Shown here: positions 32,894 through 44,042 of the stretch, one piece after another
How positions within the stretch are numbered: the stretch's first letter is position 1
Layout of the letters: each line of letters starts with the position of its first letter
Assembly: GCF_048569485.1 (NCBI RefSeq)
Contig: NC_134360.1
Coordinates: 188,227,796-188,291,795, forward strand
DNA: 64,000 nucleotides
Direction: 5' to 3'
Source of the DNA: Anomaloglossus baeobatrachus
Taxonomy: Eukaryota > Chordata > Amphibia > Anura > Aromobatidae
Notes under the pieces: generated by a model
The model's input: the letters and a program-made list of their open reading frames with translations, nothing else
The model's database searches: none
What the model was told of the DNA's origin: nothing
Position numbers and translations under genes: made by a program

Positions 32894-33229
32894 GGCCATA
32901 TTCACACAGGGCGTTTTTCCCGTACTTTTTTGCTTTGGTTTAATGCATATCCATTCTATTAAAACGCTGCTTTTATAGTACCAGCAAAGCCTATGAGATT
33001 CCAGAAATCTCGTGTGCGCACAAAAAACTGTTTTTTTTTTTTTTTTTTCTGATGGAAATGTCAGCCTCCTTGTTTTTTGCTGTGTTTTTTGAAAGAAGCA
33101 ACATGTCAATTCTTTCTGCAGTTTTGCTACCCATACATAGCAATGAGGAAGTGCCTGCAGTTTTACTGGCGATTTCCTCCTAAGAGATTAATTTTTACTA
33201 CAGAAAAAACTCCGTGTGTGAACATAGCC
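32894..33229. mobile_element. MITE with GGCCATATTCACACAGGGC ends
   Basis: Opens GGCCATATTCACACAGGGCG and closes CCGTGTGTGAACATAGCC between TAA trinucleotides (32891-32893, 33230-33232), the left one shared with family E. Related to 25176-25570. Confidence 0.8.
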
Positions 33230-33232
33230 TAA

Positions 33233-33674
33233 AATATTCTCACAACTGGGTATTGAGACTATGGGTGTAAAGTAATAAAGGGAAGAACTTGCAGAGGTTT
33301 TGGTGGAATCTTAGAACGAAATCACTTGTTGCACTTGAAATCTTCAATGTTAAAACATGACGAAATGGTAAAACATTCCTGTGCCGTTAGTCATTGCAGC
33401 AAATGACTGTTCTTTACAGATGACTTGGAGAAAGAGGAAAGTACGAGCATGAGCCAATCAGAGGCTCTTGGCAGATTGTACTCCTGATCCGCAGCAGTTG
33501 TAAATTCTCCCAAACGTATTCAGAGGATCTCCGAGTCTTCAGGATTCATGTAGTGTCAGACGCTGCAGAGTTCTTACACGGTTACATTTTCAAGGATCTG
33601 GACACTTTTGACATGGAATTTTTTTTAATTTTTTTTTTTTTTTACATGGGCTAGTGTAATTTTGTTAACCAAAC
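33233..33674. other. faf1 intron 1, no feature recognised
   Basis: Mixed sequence with a T-tract at 33619-33642. Nothing recognised. Confidence 0.5.
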
Positions 33675-33790
33675 TTAAAGGGAACCTTTCATCACAACTT
33701 ATCCTGTTAAAGATGTGGCCATGATGGTGTTATAGGGATTTAACAGATGCCTGTAGTGAGGAAATCCACAACTTGGTTCTTGTTTAATTC
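33675..33790 (+). mobile_element. T2/Kolobok-like MITE, left-end fragment
   Basis: TTAAAGGGAACCTTTCATC matches the TTAAAGGGAACCTGTCA end of 54044-54622. The rest of the element is diverged, and a family C MITE was inserted just to the right. Confidence 0.55.
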
Positions 33791-33796
33791 ACGTAA

Positions 33797-34386
33797 GGCT
33801 ACTTTCACACTTGCGTTGAACGGTATCCGTTGCATTGCGTTGTGTAACGGATGCAACGGATGTGTTGCATATAGTGACACAACGGATGCAACGGATGCTG
33901 CAAAACAACGCAATTCGTTTTGATTTTTTTTTTTTTTTTTTTCCCGGTTTTACCAGCGGCAGACTATAGTGAACGATCAGCTGATTGCTCCCAGTAGCCG
34001 GCCGCCGGGTGATCAGCTGATCGCTCCCGCCCGCCGGGTGATCAGCTGATCGCTCCCGCCCGCCGGGTGATCAGCTGATCGCTCCCTGCAGCCGGCTGCC
34101 GGGTGATCAGCTGATCGCTCCCTGCAGCCGGCTGCCGGGTGATCAGCTGATCGCTCCCGGCCGCCGGGTGATCAGCTGATCGCTCCCTGCAGCCGGCCGC
34201 CGGGTGATCAGCTGATCGCTGTCACTTGCCGGCGCCCGGGCATGCCGGCGGGCGGGCGCTCAGCTGAGCGCTGTGACTTGCCGGCGGCCGGGCATGCTGG
34301 TGGCCGGTCATTCAGCTGAGCGCTGTCGCTTGCCGACGGCCGGGCGCTCAGCTGAACGTTCGGCCACCGCGAGCCAAAATAAAGTT

Positions 34387-34431
<45 letters not shown>

Positions 34432-34664
34432 ATGCGCAGTGAAATCCAGAGGATTCCGCTGCTCAAAATAACGTTACATGCTGCGTTCCTCCCGCTGGGC
34501 GGAAGCAACGGAGCGTCGCCCAGCGGAAGCAACGCAGCTCCTTTTGGTACAATCCGTCAACCATACAAGTCTATGGGAAACAGCGGAATCCGTTAACGGA
34601 TTCCGCTGTTTCCCAAAAGGGCGGATTGTAACGGAAGGAAAATAACGCAAGTGTGAAAGTACCC
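33797..34664 (+). mobile_element. PIF/Harbinger-like MITE, family C, with GATCAGCTGATC array (copy 1)
   Basis: Opens GGCTACTTTCACACTTGCG after TAA and closes CGCAAGTGTGAAAGTACCC before TTA. The middle carries about eight GTGATCAGCTGATCGCTCC units, then GCTCAGCTGAGCGCTG units, then GCCAAAATAAAGTTTGATT and a long A-tract (34394-34427). An almost identical copy lies in the opposite orientation at 49037-49922; translated frames in the right half are identical apart from the homopolymer length. Confidence 0.9.
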
Positions 34665-34667
34665 TTA

Positions 34668-35158
34668 GATGTTTTGGTGCAATAACCTTTTTTTGCATTG
34701 GGGCAGGAGTGTTGGTAGGGTCTGCTCTGCCGCGGCCCCTCTGGGTTGTACAAGCTTTCTTTTTTCCAGTTCACTACAGGTCCACCATTGCCACACTTGC
34801 ACACATTCATTTCCCGGAGAACTTCAGCAAAATGTCGCTTGTGGCGGCACATGCTCGGATTGACCTCTGGTGCTCTCCAGCACATACTTGGCTTCGCTGC
34901 CGTTGTAGTGGTGTCAGCACATGCAACTACCTACAAGACTCGCTCTTCCTGAGACATCAGACACTCTCTGTCCCCAGCTGCCACCTGCAGCTCCCTCAGA
35001 GCTGCACTCCAAGACTACACACGGACACACTCTCCCGGGGCTCACGTGAGGTTGTGACGGCACATGAGCCCTGCGCCCGCTTAGCTTCTCTTTTCCCTCT
35101 TTCAGACAGATAAGTAATCAAGAGAAAGTGCTGCTCACCTCCTGCTGAGTACCCATAA
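34668..35158. repeat. Segment with one inverted monomer of the 64-bp satellite
   Basis: 34958-35040 reads CTCTGTCCCCAGCTGCCACC then TGCAGCTCCCTCAGAG, the reverse complement of the monomer amplified at 36117-37368. It is a single, diverged copy. The rest has no recognised feature; open frames here (up to 134 codons) have no domain. Confidence 0.65.
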
Positions 35159-35648
35159 GGCTAGTTTCACACTTGCGTTGGACGGGATCCGTAGCATTGC
35201 GTTGTGTGACGCATGCAACGGATGCGTTGCATATAGTGGCACAACGGATGCTACGGATCGTACAAAATAACGCAATCCGTTATAGGTTTTTTTTCTTGAC
35301 TTTACACATCTGGGCATGCGCAGTTGTGTAAAGACGGATGCGTTAACGGAATCCGTCAAATGACGCATTCTAACGGAATCCGCCACCATAGGCGTCCATT
35401 ATAAAAACAGACGCCAAACGGATTCCTGCAGGTTGCGTTTTTTGACACTCCGCCAAGCGCAGAAAAACGTTGCATCCGCCCGACGCAGCATCAAAATAAC
35501 GACGCTGCGTCGCCCAGCGGATGCAACACAGATACTTGCGTTACAGTGCGTCGTCCATACAACTCTATGGAGAATAGCGCAGTGCGTTAACGGACTGCGC
35601 TATTCTCCATAGTGACGGAATGCGCTGAACACAAGTGTGAAACTAGCC
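35159..35648. mobile_element. PIF/Harbinger-like MITE, family C, without large array
   Basis: Opens GGCTAGTTTCACACTTGCG and closes CACAAGTGTGAAACTAGCC between TAA trinucleotides (35156-35158, 35649-35651). It shares both terminal thirds with 28928-29719 but has an alternative middle (GCATGCGCAGTTGTGTAAAG, as in 32244-32725). Confidence 0.87.
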
Positions 35649-36116
35649 TAAGGAAGACAGGGAGAGAAGCTGATAGAGTGCAGGGTTCATGTGATATAAC
35701 AATCTCACGTGAGCCTCGGGAAAGTGAGTGCCCACTCCACTGTTACTGCAGCAGAAGCGAGTATAGGCTTTTTTTTTTATTTCAACGGTAGTGGGAGAAA
35801 ACGTGGGGAATGTGAAGGTTTCAGTCTGCAATATGTATTCCTTCTTTCATTTTTAGAACCCTCATATGCAATTTGAAGCCTGTTCGAAGTCTCAGATGAT
35901 TTTTCACTTGTGGGAGTGTCTCTCTGAGTAATATAGGCTGGATGGTAAATCTTTGTGTATCCAGGATGCTGCGGTCTTTATTAGTTTATGAAAAAGCTTC
36001 TGCATCTATTTGCTCTTCAAGTGCTTTTTTTCCTTTTCTGTTGCCTGTTTTCTTTCTGCCCTTCCTGAAACTACATATGGGTCATTGTAGGTGGCAGAAG
36101 CCCCAGGACAGCGTGT

Positions 36117-37368
36117 CTGAATGAAATCTCGGAGTGAATCTCTGAGGGAGCTGCAGGTGGCAGCTGGTGACAGATCGTGTCTGAATGAAGTGTTGGAGTG
36201 AATCTCTGAGGGAGCTGCAGGTGGCAGCTGGGGACAGAGCGTGTCTGAATGAAGTGTTGGAGTGAATCTCTGAGGGAGCTGCAGGTGGCAGCTGGGGACA
36301 GAGCGTGTCTGAATGAAGTCTCGGAGTGAATCTCTGAGGGAGCTGCAGGTGGCAGCTGGGGACAGAGCGTGTCTGAATGAAGTCTCGGAGTGAATCTCTG
36401 AGGGAGCTGCAGGTGGCAGCTGGGGACAGAGCGTGTCTGAATGAAGTCTCGGAGTGAATCTCTGAGGGAGCTGCAGGTGGCAGCTGGGGACAGAGCGTGT
36501 CTGAATGAAGTCTGGGAGTGAATCTCTGAGGGAGCTGCAGGTGGCAGCTGGGGACAGAGCGTGTCTGAATGAAGTCTGGGAGTGAATCTCTGAGGGAGCT
36601 GCAGGTGGCAGCTGGGGACAGAGCGTGTCTGAATGAAGTCTGGGAGTGAATCTCTGAGGGAGCTGCAGGTGGCAGCTGGGGACAGAGCGTGTCTGAATGA
36701 AGTCTGGGAGTGAATCTCTGAGGGAGCTGCAGGTGGCAGCTGGGGACAGATCGTGTCTGAATGACGTCTGGCAGTGAATCTCTGAGGGAGCTGCAGGTGG
36801 CAGCTGGGGACAGAGCGTGTCTGAATGAAGTCTCGGAGTGAATCTCTGAGGGAGCTGCAGGTGGCAGCTGGGGACAGAGCGTGTCTGAATGACGTCTGGC
36901 AGTGAATCTCTGAGGGAGCTGCAGGTGGCAGCTGGGGACAGAGCGTGTCTGAATGAAGTCTCGGAGTGAATCTCTGAGGGAGCTGCAGGTGGCAGCTGGG
37001 GACAGAGCGTGTCTGAATGAAGTGTTGGAGTGAATCTCTGAGGGAGCTGCAGGTGGCAGCTGGGGACAGAGCGTGTCTGAATGAAGTGTTGGAGTGAATC
37101 TCTGAGGGAGCTGCAGGTGGCAGCTGGGGACAGAGCGTGTCTGAATGAAGTCTCGGAGTGAATCTCTGAGGGAGCTGCAGGTGGCAGCTGGGGACAGAGC
37201 GTGTCTGAATGAAGTCTCGGAGTGAATCTCTGAGGGAGCTGCAGGTGGCAGCTGGGGACAGAGCGTGTCTGAATGAAGTCTCGGAGTGAATCTCTGAGGG
37301 AGCTGCAGGTGGCAGCTGGGGACAGAGCGTGTCTGAATGAAGTGTTGGAGTGAATCTCTGAGGGAGCT
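36117..37368. repeat. 64-bp tandem array, about 19-20 copies
   Basis: Unit begins CTGAATGAAGTCTCGGAGTG, then AATCTCTGAGGGAGCTGCAG, GTGGCAGCTGGGGACAGAGC, GTGT. The main variation is a short block after GAAGT (CTCGG, GTTGG, CTGGG). The period is not a multiple of three, yet no stop occurs in two reverse frames, giving open frames of 524-527 codons with a 64-residue periodicity. These are by-products. Degenerate units continue to about 37460. Confidence 0.95.
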
Positions 37369-37629
37369 CCTGAGGACAGAGTGTGTGATGTCTCAGGGAG
37401 AGCGGTCTCTGAGGTAGTTGCATGTGGGACCTGAGAGTCTGTCTGAGTGGAGTCTGCGAGTGTCGGCAGGAGCTGGTGCAGATGCTGCTGACCAAAGGAA
37501 AAGGTCTGTGTAATGTTGGACACCCAGTCTTGTGTCTGAGCGGTCTTGGAGCTGAGGGAAATCCAGCGAAGGTGAAGCATACTGGGCATTGATCTGCGGC
37601 CTGAACTACAGTGGAGAGCCGGACATTAT

Positions 37630-37951
37630 GGCTATGTGCACACACTGCATTTTTTATTTGGTTTTGGGTGCAGTTTTATCACAAATCTGCGTGCCTGTCC
37701 TTTTGCCAGAAAAGACAATGAGCATTCTGAAGTGTTGGGCACATGTTGCTTATTTTTCCCTTGCAGAAAATAATCTGCAACATGTCCATTCTTTCAGAGT
37801 TTTTTCCAGCAATTTCCACTCAAAAATGCATCACAAATGCACTCAAAATTTGGCAAAAATGCAAATTTTTTTTTTTCTGCCTGGAGATGCAGATGTGGTG
37901 CAGGTTTTTTTTTTTTTTTTGCAACGAAATGCTCAGCGTCCACACGTAGCC
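37630..37951. mobile_element. PIF/Harbinger-like MITE, diverged
   Basis: Opens GGCTATGTGCACACACTGC and closes GCGTCCACACGTAGCC before TAA. T-rich interior (37866-37876, 37905-37920). Confidence 0.65.
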
Positions 37952-38495
37952 TAATGATCCGGGTGAGCTTACATGTGCCTGTGTGCGGACTATCTGCATT
38001 TTCCCTGATGCCGTCAATAAGAATAAACTACCCTGTTTGACCAAGGAACCATGTGCTTGTGTGCCTATGAGAATGCTACATTGCTGCTAAAAGCGAGGGA
38101 ATCCCTATAGGCCCCATTCAAATGTCATTGATATATTTCACATGAGAGGAGTATCCTTTGTTGCTGTGTTTTTGGTTTTTTGTTTGTTTTTTATTTATAT
38201 ACTTTTTACCCCACTACAACCACTTTTAGGCTATGTGCGCACTGGAAAATGGAATTTTCTCAAGAAAATTCCACAGGTATTCAAAGATTACCGCACCCGC
38301 TGTAAAAAACCGCGGCAAACCGCACCCGAAAACCGCATGCGGTTTGCCGCGGTTTGCTGCGGTATTATTCGCGGTATTGCCGCGGTTTTGCCGCGTGCGG
38401 GTTGGTATGTGCTTTATTGCATTCGATGCAATAAAGCACATTGAAAGAAAAAAAATAAAGTCATTTCATTCTGAGATACAGAAATAGACAGAAGA

Positions 38496-38652
38496 ATAGA
38501 GGGACAGATAGAGGGACAGATAGAGGGACAGATAGAGGGACAGATAGAGGGACAGATAGAGGGACAGATAGAGGGACAGATAGAGGGACAGATAGAGGGA
38601 CAGATAGAGGGACAGATAGAGGGACAGATAGAGGGACAGATAGAGGGACAGA
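38496..38652. repeat. 12-bp tandem array ATAGAGGGACAG, about 13 copies
   Basis: Thirteen nearly perfect repeats of ATAGAGGGACAG. Because 12 is a multiple of three, a reverse frame reads SICP repeatedly; it is not a gene. Confidence 0.95.
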
Positions 38653-38789
38653 TAGATAGAGTCCCTGTGAGCACACTCTCATGCCCTGGAGTTACCTCTC
38701 TGCTGTCTCGCTGCGTGGCTGCATTCAACAGTGTCTGTGTCAGTCGCGGCTGGATGCAAACATCGCAGGACGCCAGAGCTGTGGATTGC

Positions 38790-39200
38790 ATCGGAGCTTT
38801 GTTTCGGGGGGGTTAATAAAAGGGTGAACGAGGCTTGTTTGTGTTTTATTTAAAATAAAGGATTTTTCGGTGTGTTTTTTCACTTACGGGTTGATCATGT
38901 CAGCTGTCACATAGACGCTGCCATGATCAAGCCTGGAGTTAGTGGCGGTGATCCGCCGCCATTAACTCCTTGTATTACCCTGACTGCCACTGCTACACGG
39001 CAGCAGGAAGAGCCGGGGACACTCCGGTAGTGCCGCATAATGCATGCGACAGTCCCGGGGCAGCTGCGGCTGATATTCTCGGCTGCGGGAGGGGGAGTGA
39101 GGCGGGGGACAGTAACCCTGCCCCTCGCCCTCACCAGCCTGAGAATACCGGGCCGCCGCTGTGTGCTTACCTCGGTTGGACGGTAAATATACAGCGGAGC
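38790..39200 (+). repeat. Unclassified interspersed repeat, copy 2 of 3
   Basis: AATAAAGGATTTTTCGGTGTG, then GTCATGATCAAG-type blocks, TATTACCCTGACTGCC, GGAAGAGCCGGG and ACAGTCCCGGG follow in the same order, inverted, at 51480-52080. It lies inside an enlarged MITE in both cases. Confidence 0.65.
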
Positions 39201-39908
39201 CCACGTGTTTTTTTTTCTATATTTCCGTTTGCTTTCTATGTGTGTTCTATGTGTCTGTGTTCTAGGTCTGTGATGTCTGTGTGTGAGTGTGATCTGTGTG
39301 TGTGTTTACTCTCTGCTCCGCTTCCTCTTCCTGTAATGACATCACTTCCCTGCAAACCGCAGACAGGCGATGTACATTACCGGAGGTAAACCGCGAAATA
39401 CCGCAGGGAATAACGCAGGAAAACGCAGTGAACCGCACAGAATTTGCTGCCTGCGTTATTCCCTGCGGGATTTCACGATTACATTGGAGTCAATGGAGTG
39501 AAATCCCGCAGCGATGTGCGGAAAAGAATTGACATGCAATTGTTTTTGCTGTGGGAATCCCGCAGCAAAACATGCAGCTGTCAAATTCCGCCTAGTGCGC
39601 TCAGGATTTTTTTTTCCCATAGGTTTTGCTGGTGATTCACTGCAGAGATGTTATGAACATTTTCTGCAGGAAAACATGCAGCAAAACCACAGGAAATCCA
39701 CAGCAAAATCCGGTAAGTGCGCACATAGCCTTAAGGGATTTTCCACAACTTTGTGTGGGCCTATCCTAGCCCATTGATATGAAATCAGTGGGGTCCAAAC
39801 ACAATCACCATACAATGTAAAAATGACAGTTACAATAACACCCCCCAAAATACGGCCTTTCGTACATGGGAGAGGGTGCACTCTCACATCAGCAATGGTG
39901 TCAGTTAA

Positions 39909-40246
39909 GGCTACATGCGCACGCTGCAGCTTTTTGTGCTCACAAACTGCAACCAAAACTGCACGTTTGAAATGTAAAAAAAAACGCTTGTCATGTAGGT
40001 GCGTTTTTGACAGCATGCGTTTTTGCTGCATTTTTGTGACAAATGTTGACAAACGCAGGAAGAATGAACATGCTGCATCTTTTTTGTCACAAACTTTTGA
40101 CAAAAAAAAATCGCTGACAAACTGCAAGGTGCACATTGCAAATCTCACTTCTCATAGACTTTGCTGGGAAGTCAGATGTCAAAAAGGTCTGACATCAAAA
40201 GTGCACCAAAAACCGCGACAAAAAAACGCAGCATGCTCATGTAGCC
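39909..40246. mobile_element. PIF/Harbinger-like MITE, family F, compact copy
   Basis: Opens GGCTACATGCGCACGCTGC and closes GCAGCATGCTCATGTAGCC. Flanks read TTAA on both sides, so TAA, TTA or TTAA could be the duplication. At 338 bases it is the compact counterpart of 51200-53047; TTGTCACAAACTTTTGACAA is shared. Confidence 0.82.
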
Positions 40247-40555
40247 TTAATGACACAGATTACCAGTGGCATTTACATAAAGTGCACCGATTGGCGCTAA
40301 TTCCAGTTGCTGCTTTTACGAGCTGATGATGACTAGTAGGAAGCAGGCTCAGGTGCTGAGACCGCAACATACTTACTTTAGATACCGGTGATGAAAATGT
40401 ACATCAGAACTCGTTAAGGGGTTAAATGCCACAGTGATTAAGAGTGAAATCTACATAATTAAAAGTGTGTGTGTGTGTGTGTATAATAATCTATATCCTC
40501 CTGTAATAGAAAGACAGAAACATTTTCACCACTGGGGGTGACCCAAACTGATCAC

Positions 40556-41252
40556 TAGAATTGAGCGAGTACCTAACTATTTGTACTCGCTATACTCATA
40601 ACGAATGCTGTCTAATACTCGCGTATTCATTCCGAATAGCGTGTGCAATGCAAGTCAAGGGGGAAAACTCGCAATGTAACGAGTAACCCGAATTCTGCAC
40701 TACTCGCACGAATAGTACAGCTTTAGGCTATGTGCCCACAGGACAACATACCCTCAGACTTTGCCACAGGTTTCCCCCAGCTGCTGCCCAGAATCCGCAG
40801 CTATCCATTGCTGCGGGATTTGAGCATTTTTGTTGCGGTAAACCTGCGGATTTTGTGCGGAATTCCTGCTGAAGTCCCGGCCTCTATCTCCATAGTGGAA
40901 AGGCGGGACATCCGCAGATATTTCCGCATGAGTAATTGACATGCAGTTACGTGCTGCTGCGGGAAATCCGTAGCATTGTCCACAGCCGCACATTCCACAG
41001 CATTGATACAGCACTCCCCAAATCCCATAGGATAACATGGGGAGTGTCTGTACTTGCGCAAACCCGCGGATTTATCTGGAAAATCCAGATAAATCTAAAG
41101 ATTTTCCACTGCAAAATCCGCGGGTACAGTGTCTCGTGGGCACATAGCCTTAGGGTTACTCATTACTTTGCGAGTTTTCCCCATTTGACTTGCATTGCAC
41201 ACGCTATTCGGAACGAATATGCGAATCTTAGACAGTATGAATAGTTAGGTAC
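40556..41252. mobile_element. hAT-like palindromic MITE split by a family B MITE
   Basis: The halves 40556-40732 and 41153-41252 form one palindrome (TAGAATTGAGCGAGTACC, GCGTGTGCAATGCAAGTCAA and complements) related to the complete element 48652-48934. The right tip is lost. Confidence 0.78.
40736..41149. mobile_element. PIF/Harbinger-like MITE, family B, nested in a hAT MITE
   Basis: Opens GGCTATGTGCCCACAGGAC and closes GTGGGCACATAGCC, with TTA at 40733-40735 and 41150-41152. Interior shows the family B phrases CCGGCCTCTATCTCCATAG and CACTCCCCA(A/T)(A/G)TCCCATAGGA. Confidence 0.88.
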
Positions 41253-41599
41253 ACATCCATGTGACGCATCCTAGTGCGGTCCATTTCTTTTCTTGAACAG
41301 CACAATGACCCATAGAATATCATTGATCCACACATTAGTTCTAAAAAGGATCCGTGAGGCTGAATATGGCCTATTCACAACCTTTTTTTACAGATAGGAC
41401 TCTGCCAGTAAAGTCTATGGGGATCCATTTAACATGGATGATGCATTCAAGATCTACTTTGCACGGCATAAGCAGTGGATCTCTCGCCTCTGAAGATGGC
41501 CACAATACAGTAGTAAGGAGGTTTTACAGAGCTGCAGGAAAGCATTGTCCACAGCAATCACTGAGAGTCTGGCCCCTCACTGATCAAAACTACAGACCT

Positions 41600-41607
41600 G
41601 TCGGACT

Positions 41608-41638
<31 letters not shown>

Positions 41639-41969
41639 GTGCTATGTTCACACAAGGCTTTTTTTGAGTTGTGGCATGAGAAATGGATATAGTACACGCG
41701 CTTTGTTCTTGTTTTTCAGCTTTTTTTATACTTGCGTTTTTCACGTATTCCTTTTTTTGTGAGAATAGCGCCACAAAACAAATGCTGAAAGAATTGATAT
41801 GTTGCGTTGGGGTTCATTTTGGTGGAGTCGGTATAAAATGGACCAACTCCGACTTCTAAAATGTATAATAAATTGGATACAGTAGTGCAATGCAGAATGT
41901 GCTGAATATTTTTTCATAGGAATTTGGGAGAGTTATGAAATATAAATGTCTGTTCTATTCCTGATCTAA
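41600..41969. other. A-tract and MITE fragment
   Basis: An uninterrupted A-run lies at about 41613-41638, followed by TGCTATGTTCACACAAGGC, the inverted end of a MITE that cannot be followed to a second end. Confidence 0.5.
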
Positions 41970-42271
41970 GGCTATATTCACACACAGCGTTTTTGCTGCG
42001 TTTTTTGAGGATACGTTTTTCAGCTACAAAAGCAGATCAGCTTTTTTCTGAGCTCATAGGTAATGTTTTCAATAGCAAAAGCAGATTAGAAAAAGACCAC
42101 AAACTGACATGCTTGTTCTTTGTCAGGATCCGTTTTTTAGCCCAAAAACGGATCCTCACAAAACGCTGTGTCTGAATGTCCTATCTTGAAAACCATTGAC
42201 TTTGCTAGGATGTCCAGAGTCACTGCAAAAAACGGATCTGCAAAACACGCTGTGTGTGAATGTATGTAGCC
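41970..42271. mobile_element. MITE with GGCTATATTCACACACAGCG ends
   Basis: Opens GGCTATATTCACACACAGCG after TAA and closes CGCTGTGTGTGAATGTATGTAGCC (GC tract interrupted) before TGA. Internal hairpin around GGATCCGTTTTTTAGCC / AAAAACGGATCC. Confidence 0.75.
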
Positions 42272-42356
42272 TGAAGATCTAGGCTTTGTCTGAGCTGAGA
42301 TAAGTCTGTGCTGCACTTGAGCACCAGTGAAGCTCCTCCTCTACAGGCAAGGGTAA

Positions 42357-42463
42357 GGGCTGGTTCACACTAAGCGACAGCGACAACGAGGTCGCTGTTA
42401 CGTCACCAAAACCGTGCCGTAGCAGCGATCTCAGCAGCGATCTCGCTATGTGTGAAGCACCCC
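42357..42463. mobile_element. Very short MITE, 107 bp
   Basis: Opens GGGCTGGTTCACACTAAGCG and closes CGCTATGTGTGAAGCACCCC between TAA trinucleotides (42354-42356, 42464-42466). The smallest element here with clear ends and target duplication. Confidence 0.72.
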
Positions 42464-42983
42464 TAAAAGGTAAGCACACTCAGAAAGAAGGAAGGCCGCA
42501 CTCATCTCAGAAGTGCTAGAGTGAACAGGAGAACAAGATAAAGGTCATTACTACTTGGAGCATATTTAAACTTTCAATAAACTGTACATAAATCAATAGT
42601 CCAGTATACTGTATGTCCTCTCTGTATGCTTGGTGCTTGTTTTTTTTTTTCTCTGAGCTCATGTACTTTTGGGAGGATAGCTTCTCTACAATATACATAC
42701 AATATACAGGGAAAATACAGCAACAGGATTGATGAGGACTTATTGTATCATAAAAATGATTAAATGTCTGATGTTCACATTGTACTACAATATATTTTTC
42801 ACTTAAATATAAGCAATATATGTGGGAGTCTGAGTCGGTGCAAAGGAAAGTGAGGAGTCGGGAGTCTCAGGTTTGGCTTACTGACCCCCAGCCCTGAAAA
42901 TAACACCCTTTATTGTACTGTGGCCAAAACTTGGTTCTGATCATGTGATTGGCCCAACAGTACTGGGGTCTTTGCATTAGCAG

Positions 42984-43209
42984 TAGTGGTGAGCGGGCTC
43001 TACCATGCTCGAGGCTCGGTACTCATAATGAGTAGTTGGATGCTCGGATGGGCACAACTTAAGTACCCTAGTATAATTGGGTACCAGAAGATTTCCCTCA
43101 AAAATCCTAGAGTTCCCCATTGACTTTCATTATACTTGGTACACAAGTTGCGCCCATCTGAGCGTTCAACTGCTGATTACAAGTGCATGGTAATGCTCGC
43201 TCCTCACTT
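42984..43209. mobile_element. hAT-like MITE, same family as 18819-19076
   Basis: Opens TAGTGGTGAGCGGGCTCTACC and closes GTAATGCTCGCTCCTCACTT. Contains CCCCATTGACTT(T/C)CATTATACTTGG as in the sister copies. The flanking octamers do not match clearly. Confidence 0.7.
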
Positions 43210-43264
43210 TATCAGGACTCCTTTATATCCATTGTAAGTAAACCATGAAGATTCCTATTGAATA

Positions 43265-43505
43265 GTATACAACAATCTTTATTTTTATATAGCGCCAACG
43301 TGTTCCACAGTGCATTATACAAGTCAACAACACTGTCCCCATTGGGGCTCACAATCTAAATTTCCAATCAGTATGTCTTTTAAGTGTGGAAGTAAACCCG
43401 CGCAAACAAGGGGAGAACATACAAACTCCTTGCAGATGTTGTCCTTGGTGGGGTCTGAACCCAGGACCCCAGCGCTACAAGACTGAGCCATCGAAGTGGC
43501 CGAAG
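43265..43505 (+). mobile_element. SINE or L2-type LINE tail
   Basis: Contains CACTGTCCCCATTGGGGCTC, GGGGAGAACATACAAACTCC and TTGCAGATGTTGTCC, then GGGTCTGAACCCAGGACCCC and CACTGAGCCA-like end. The block 'acacggggagaacatgcaaactcc' plus a tRNA B-box-like 'gaacccagga' is widespread in fish and amphibian SINE/L2 tails (from memory). Diverged single copy. Confidence 0.6.
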
Positions 43506-44039
43506 GTTTCAGAAGAATGTCAATTTTTTTTTATTTATATCAATTTTGTTTCTATGCTAAAGCTGGAATTTTTTTTTTTTAATTTTTTTTATTTATTGGA
43601 AAAAAATAAGTGCCTCAACATAAATGGTTAAATAATAAATCCTTTCTCGTAAGTCCAAGGGATTATTGTCTAAATTACTAACCTGATGGGATTGTTTCAT
43701 TCTCTGTTGTGTGGGAGTCTTTGGCTGATATTTAATTTGGTCTCAGCAGAACAAATATTGGCTTGCATTAGCAGCTCTACATATGCCGAAGAGAAAGGCT
43801 CCGTTCACAGACTGGCTCCTATCCATTGGACACGTTCACACCATGAGCCAAATGCAAAAGATGATAATTTCTCTTTTTTTTTTTTTTTCCTTCTTTTGAT
43901 TTTTTGACATGTTAGACTCTAAAGACCTCTCAACCCCAAAACAAACCAGATTGCTTGTTTTATGTTGCCTTTTATGTAAGAAGCTTTTAAAGGGAACTTG
44001 TTAAGGGGAATAGCCCTGTGATGTATTGGGAGTGTTTTC
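43506..44039. other. faf1 intron 1, T-rich, no gene
   Basis: T-rich tracts at 43568-43590 and 43872-43890. TTTTAAAGGGAACTTGTTAAGG at 43985-44006 may be the tip of a T2-like MITE. Confidence 0.45.
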
Positions 44040-44042
44040 TTA

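Larger units (their letters stand above)
38229..39730. mobile_element. PIF/Harbinger-like MITE, family E, enlarged to 1.5 kb by internal DNA
   Basis: Opens GGCTATGTGCGCACTGGAAA after TTA and closes GTAAGTGCGCACATAGCC before TTA (39731-39733). The ends match 26425-26815, but the middle contains a CCGCGG-rich hairpin, a 12-bp array (38496-38652) and an unrelated interspersed repeat (38790-39200). Confidence 0.78.

Noticed and set aside
33960-34350. Operator or transcription factor binding cluster (GATCAGCTGATC)
   Set aside because: The palindromes are units of a tandem array within a MITE and recur at 49037-49922. Function as a regulatory cluster is not indicated by position.
36006-37645. Open frames of 524-527 codons (FTPRLHSDTLCPQL-type repeats)
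   Set aside because: Produced by the 64-bp satellite; the two frames overlap and share no known domain.
41613-41638. Poly(A) tail of a processed pseudogene
   Set aside because: No coding sequence resembling a mature mRNA precedes the A-run, and A/T tracts are common throughout the window.
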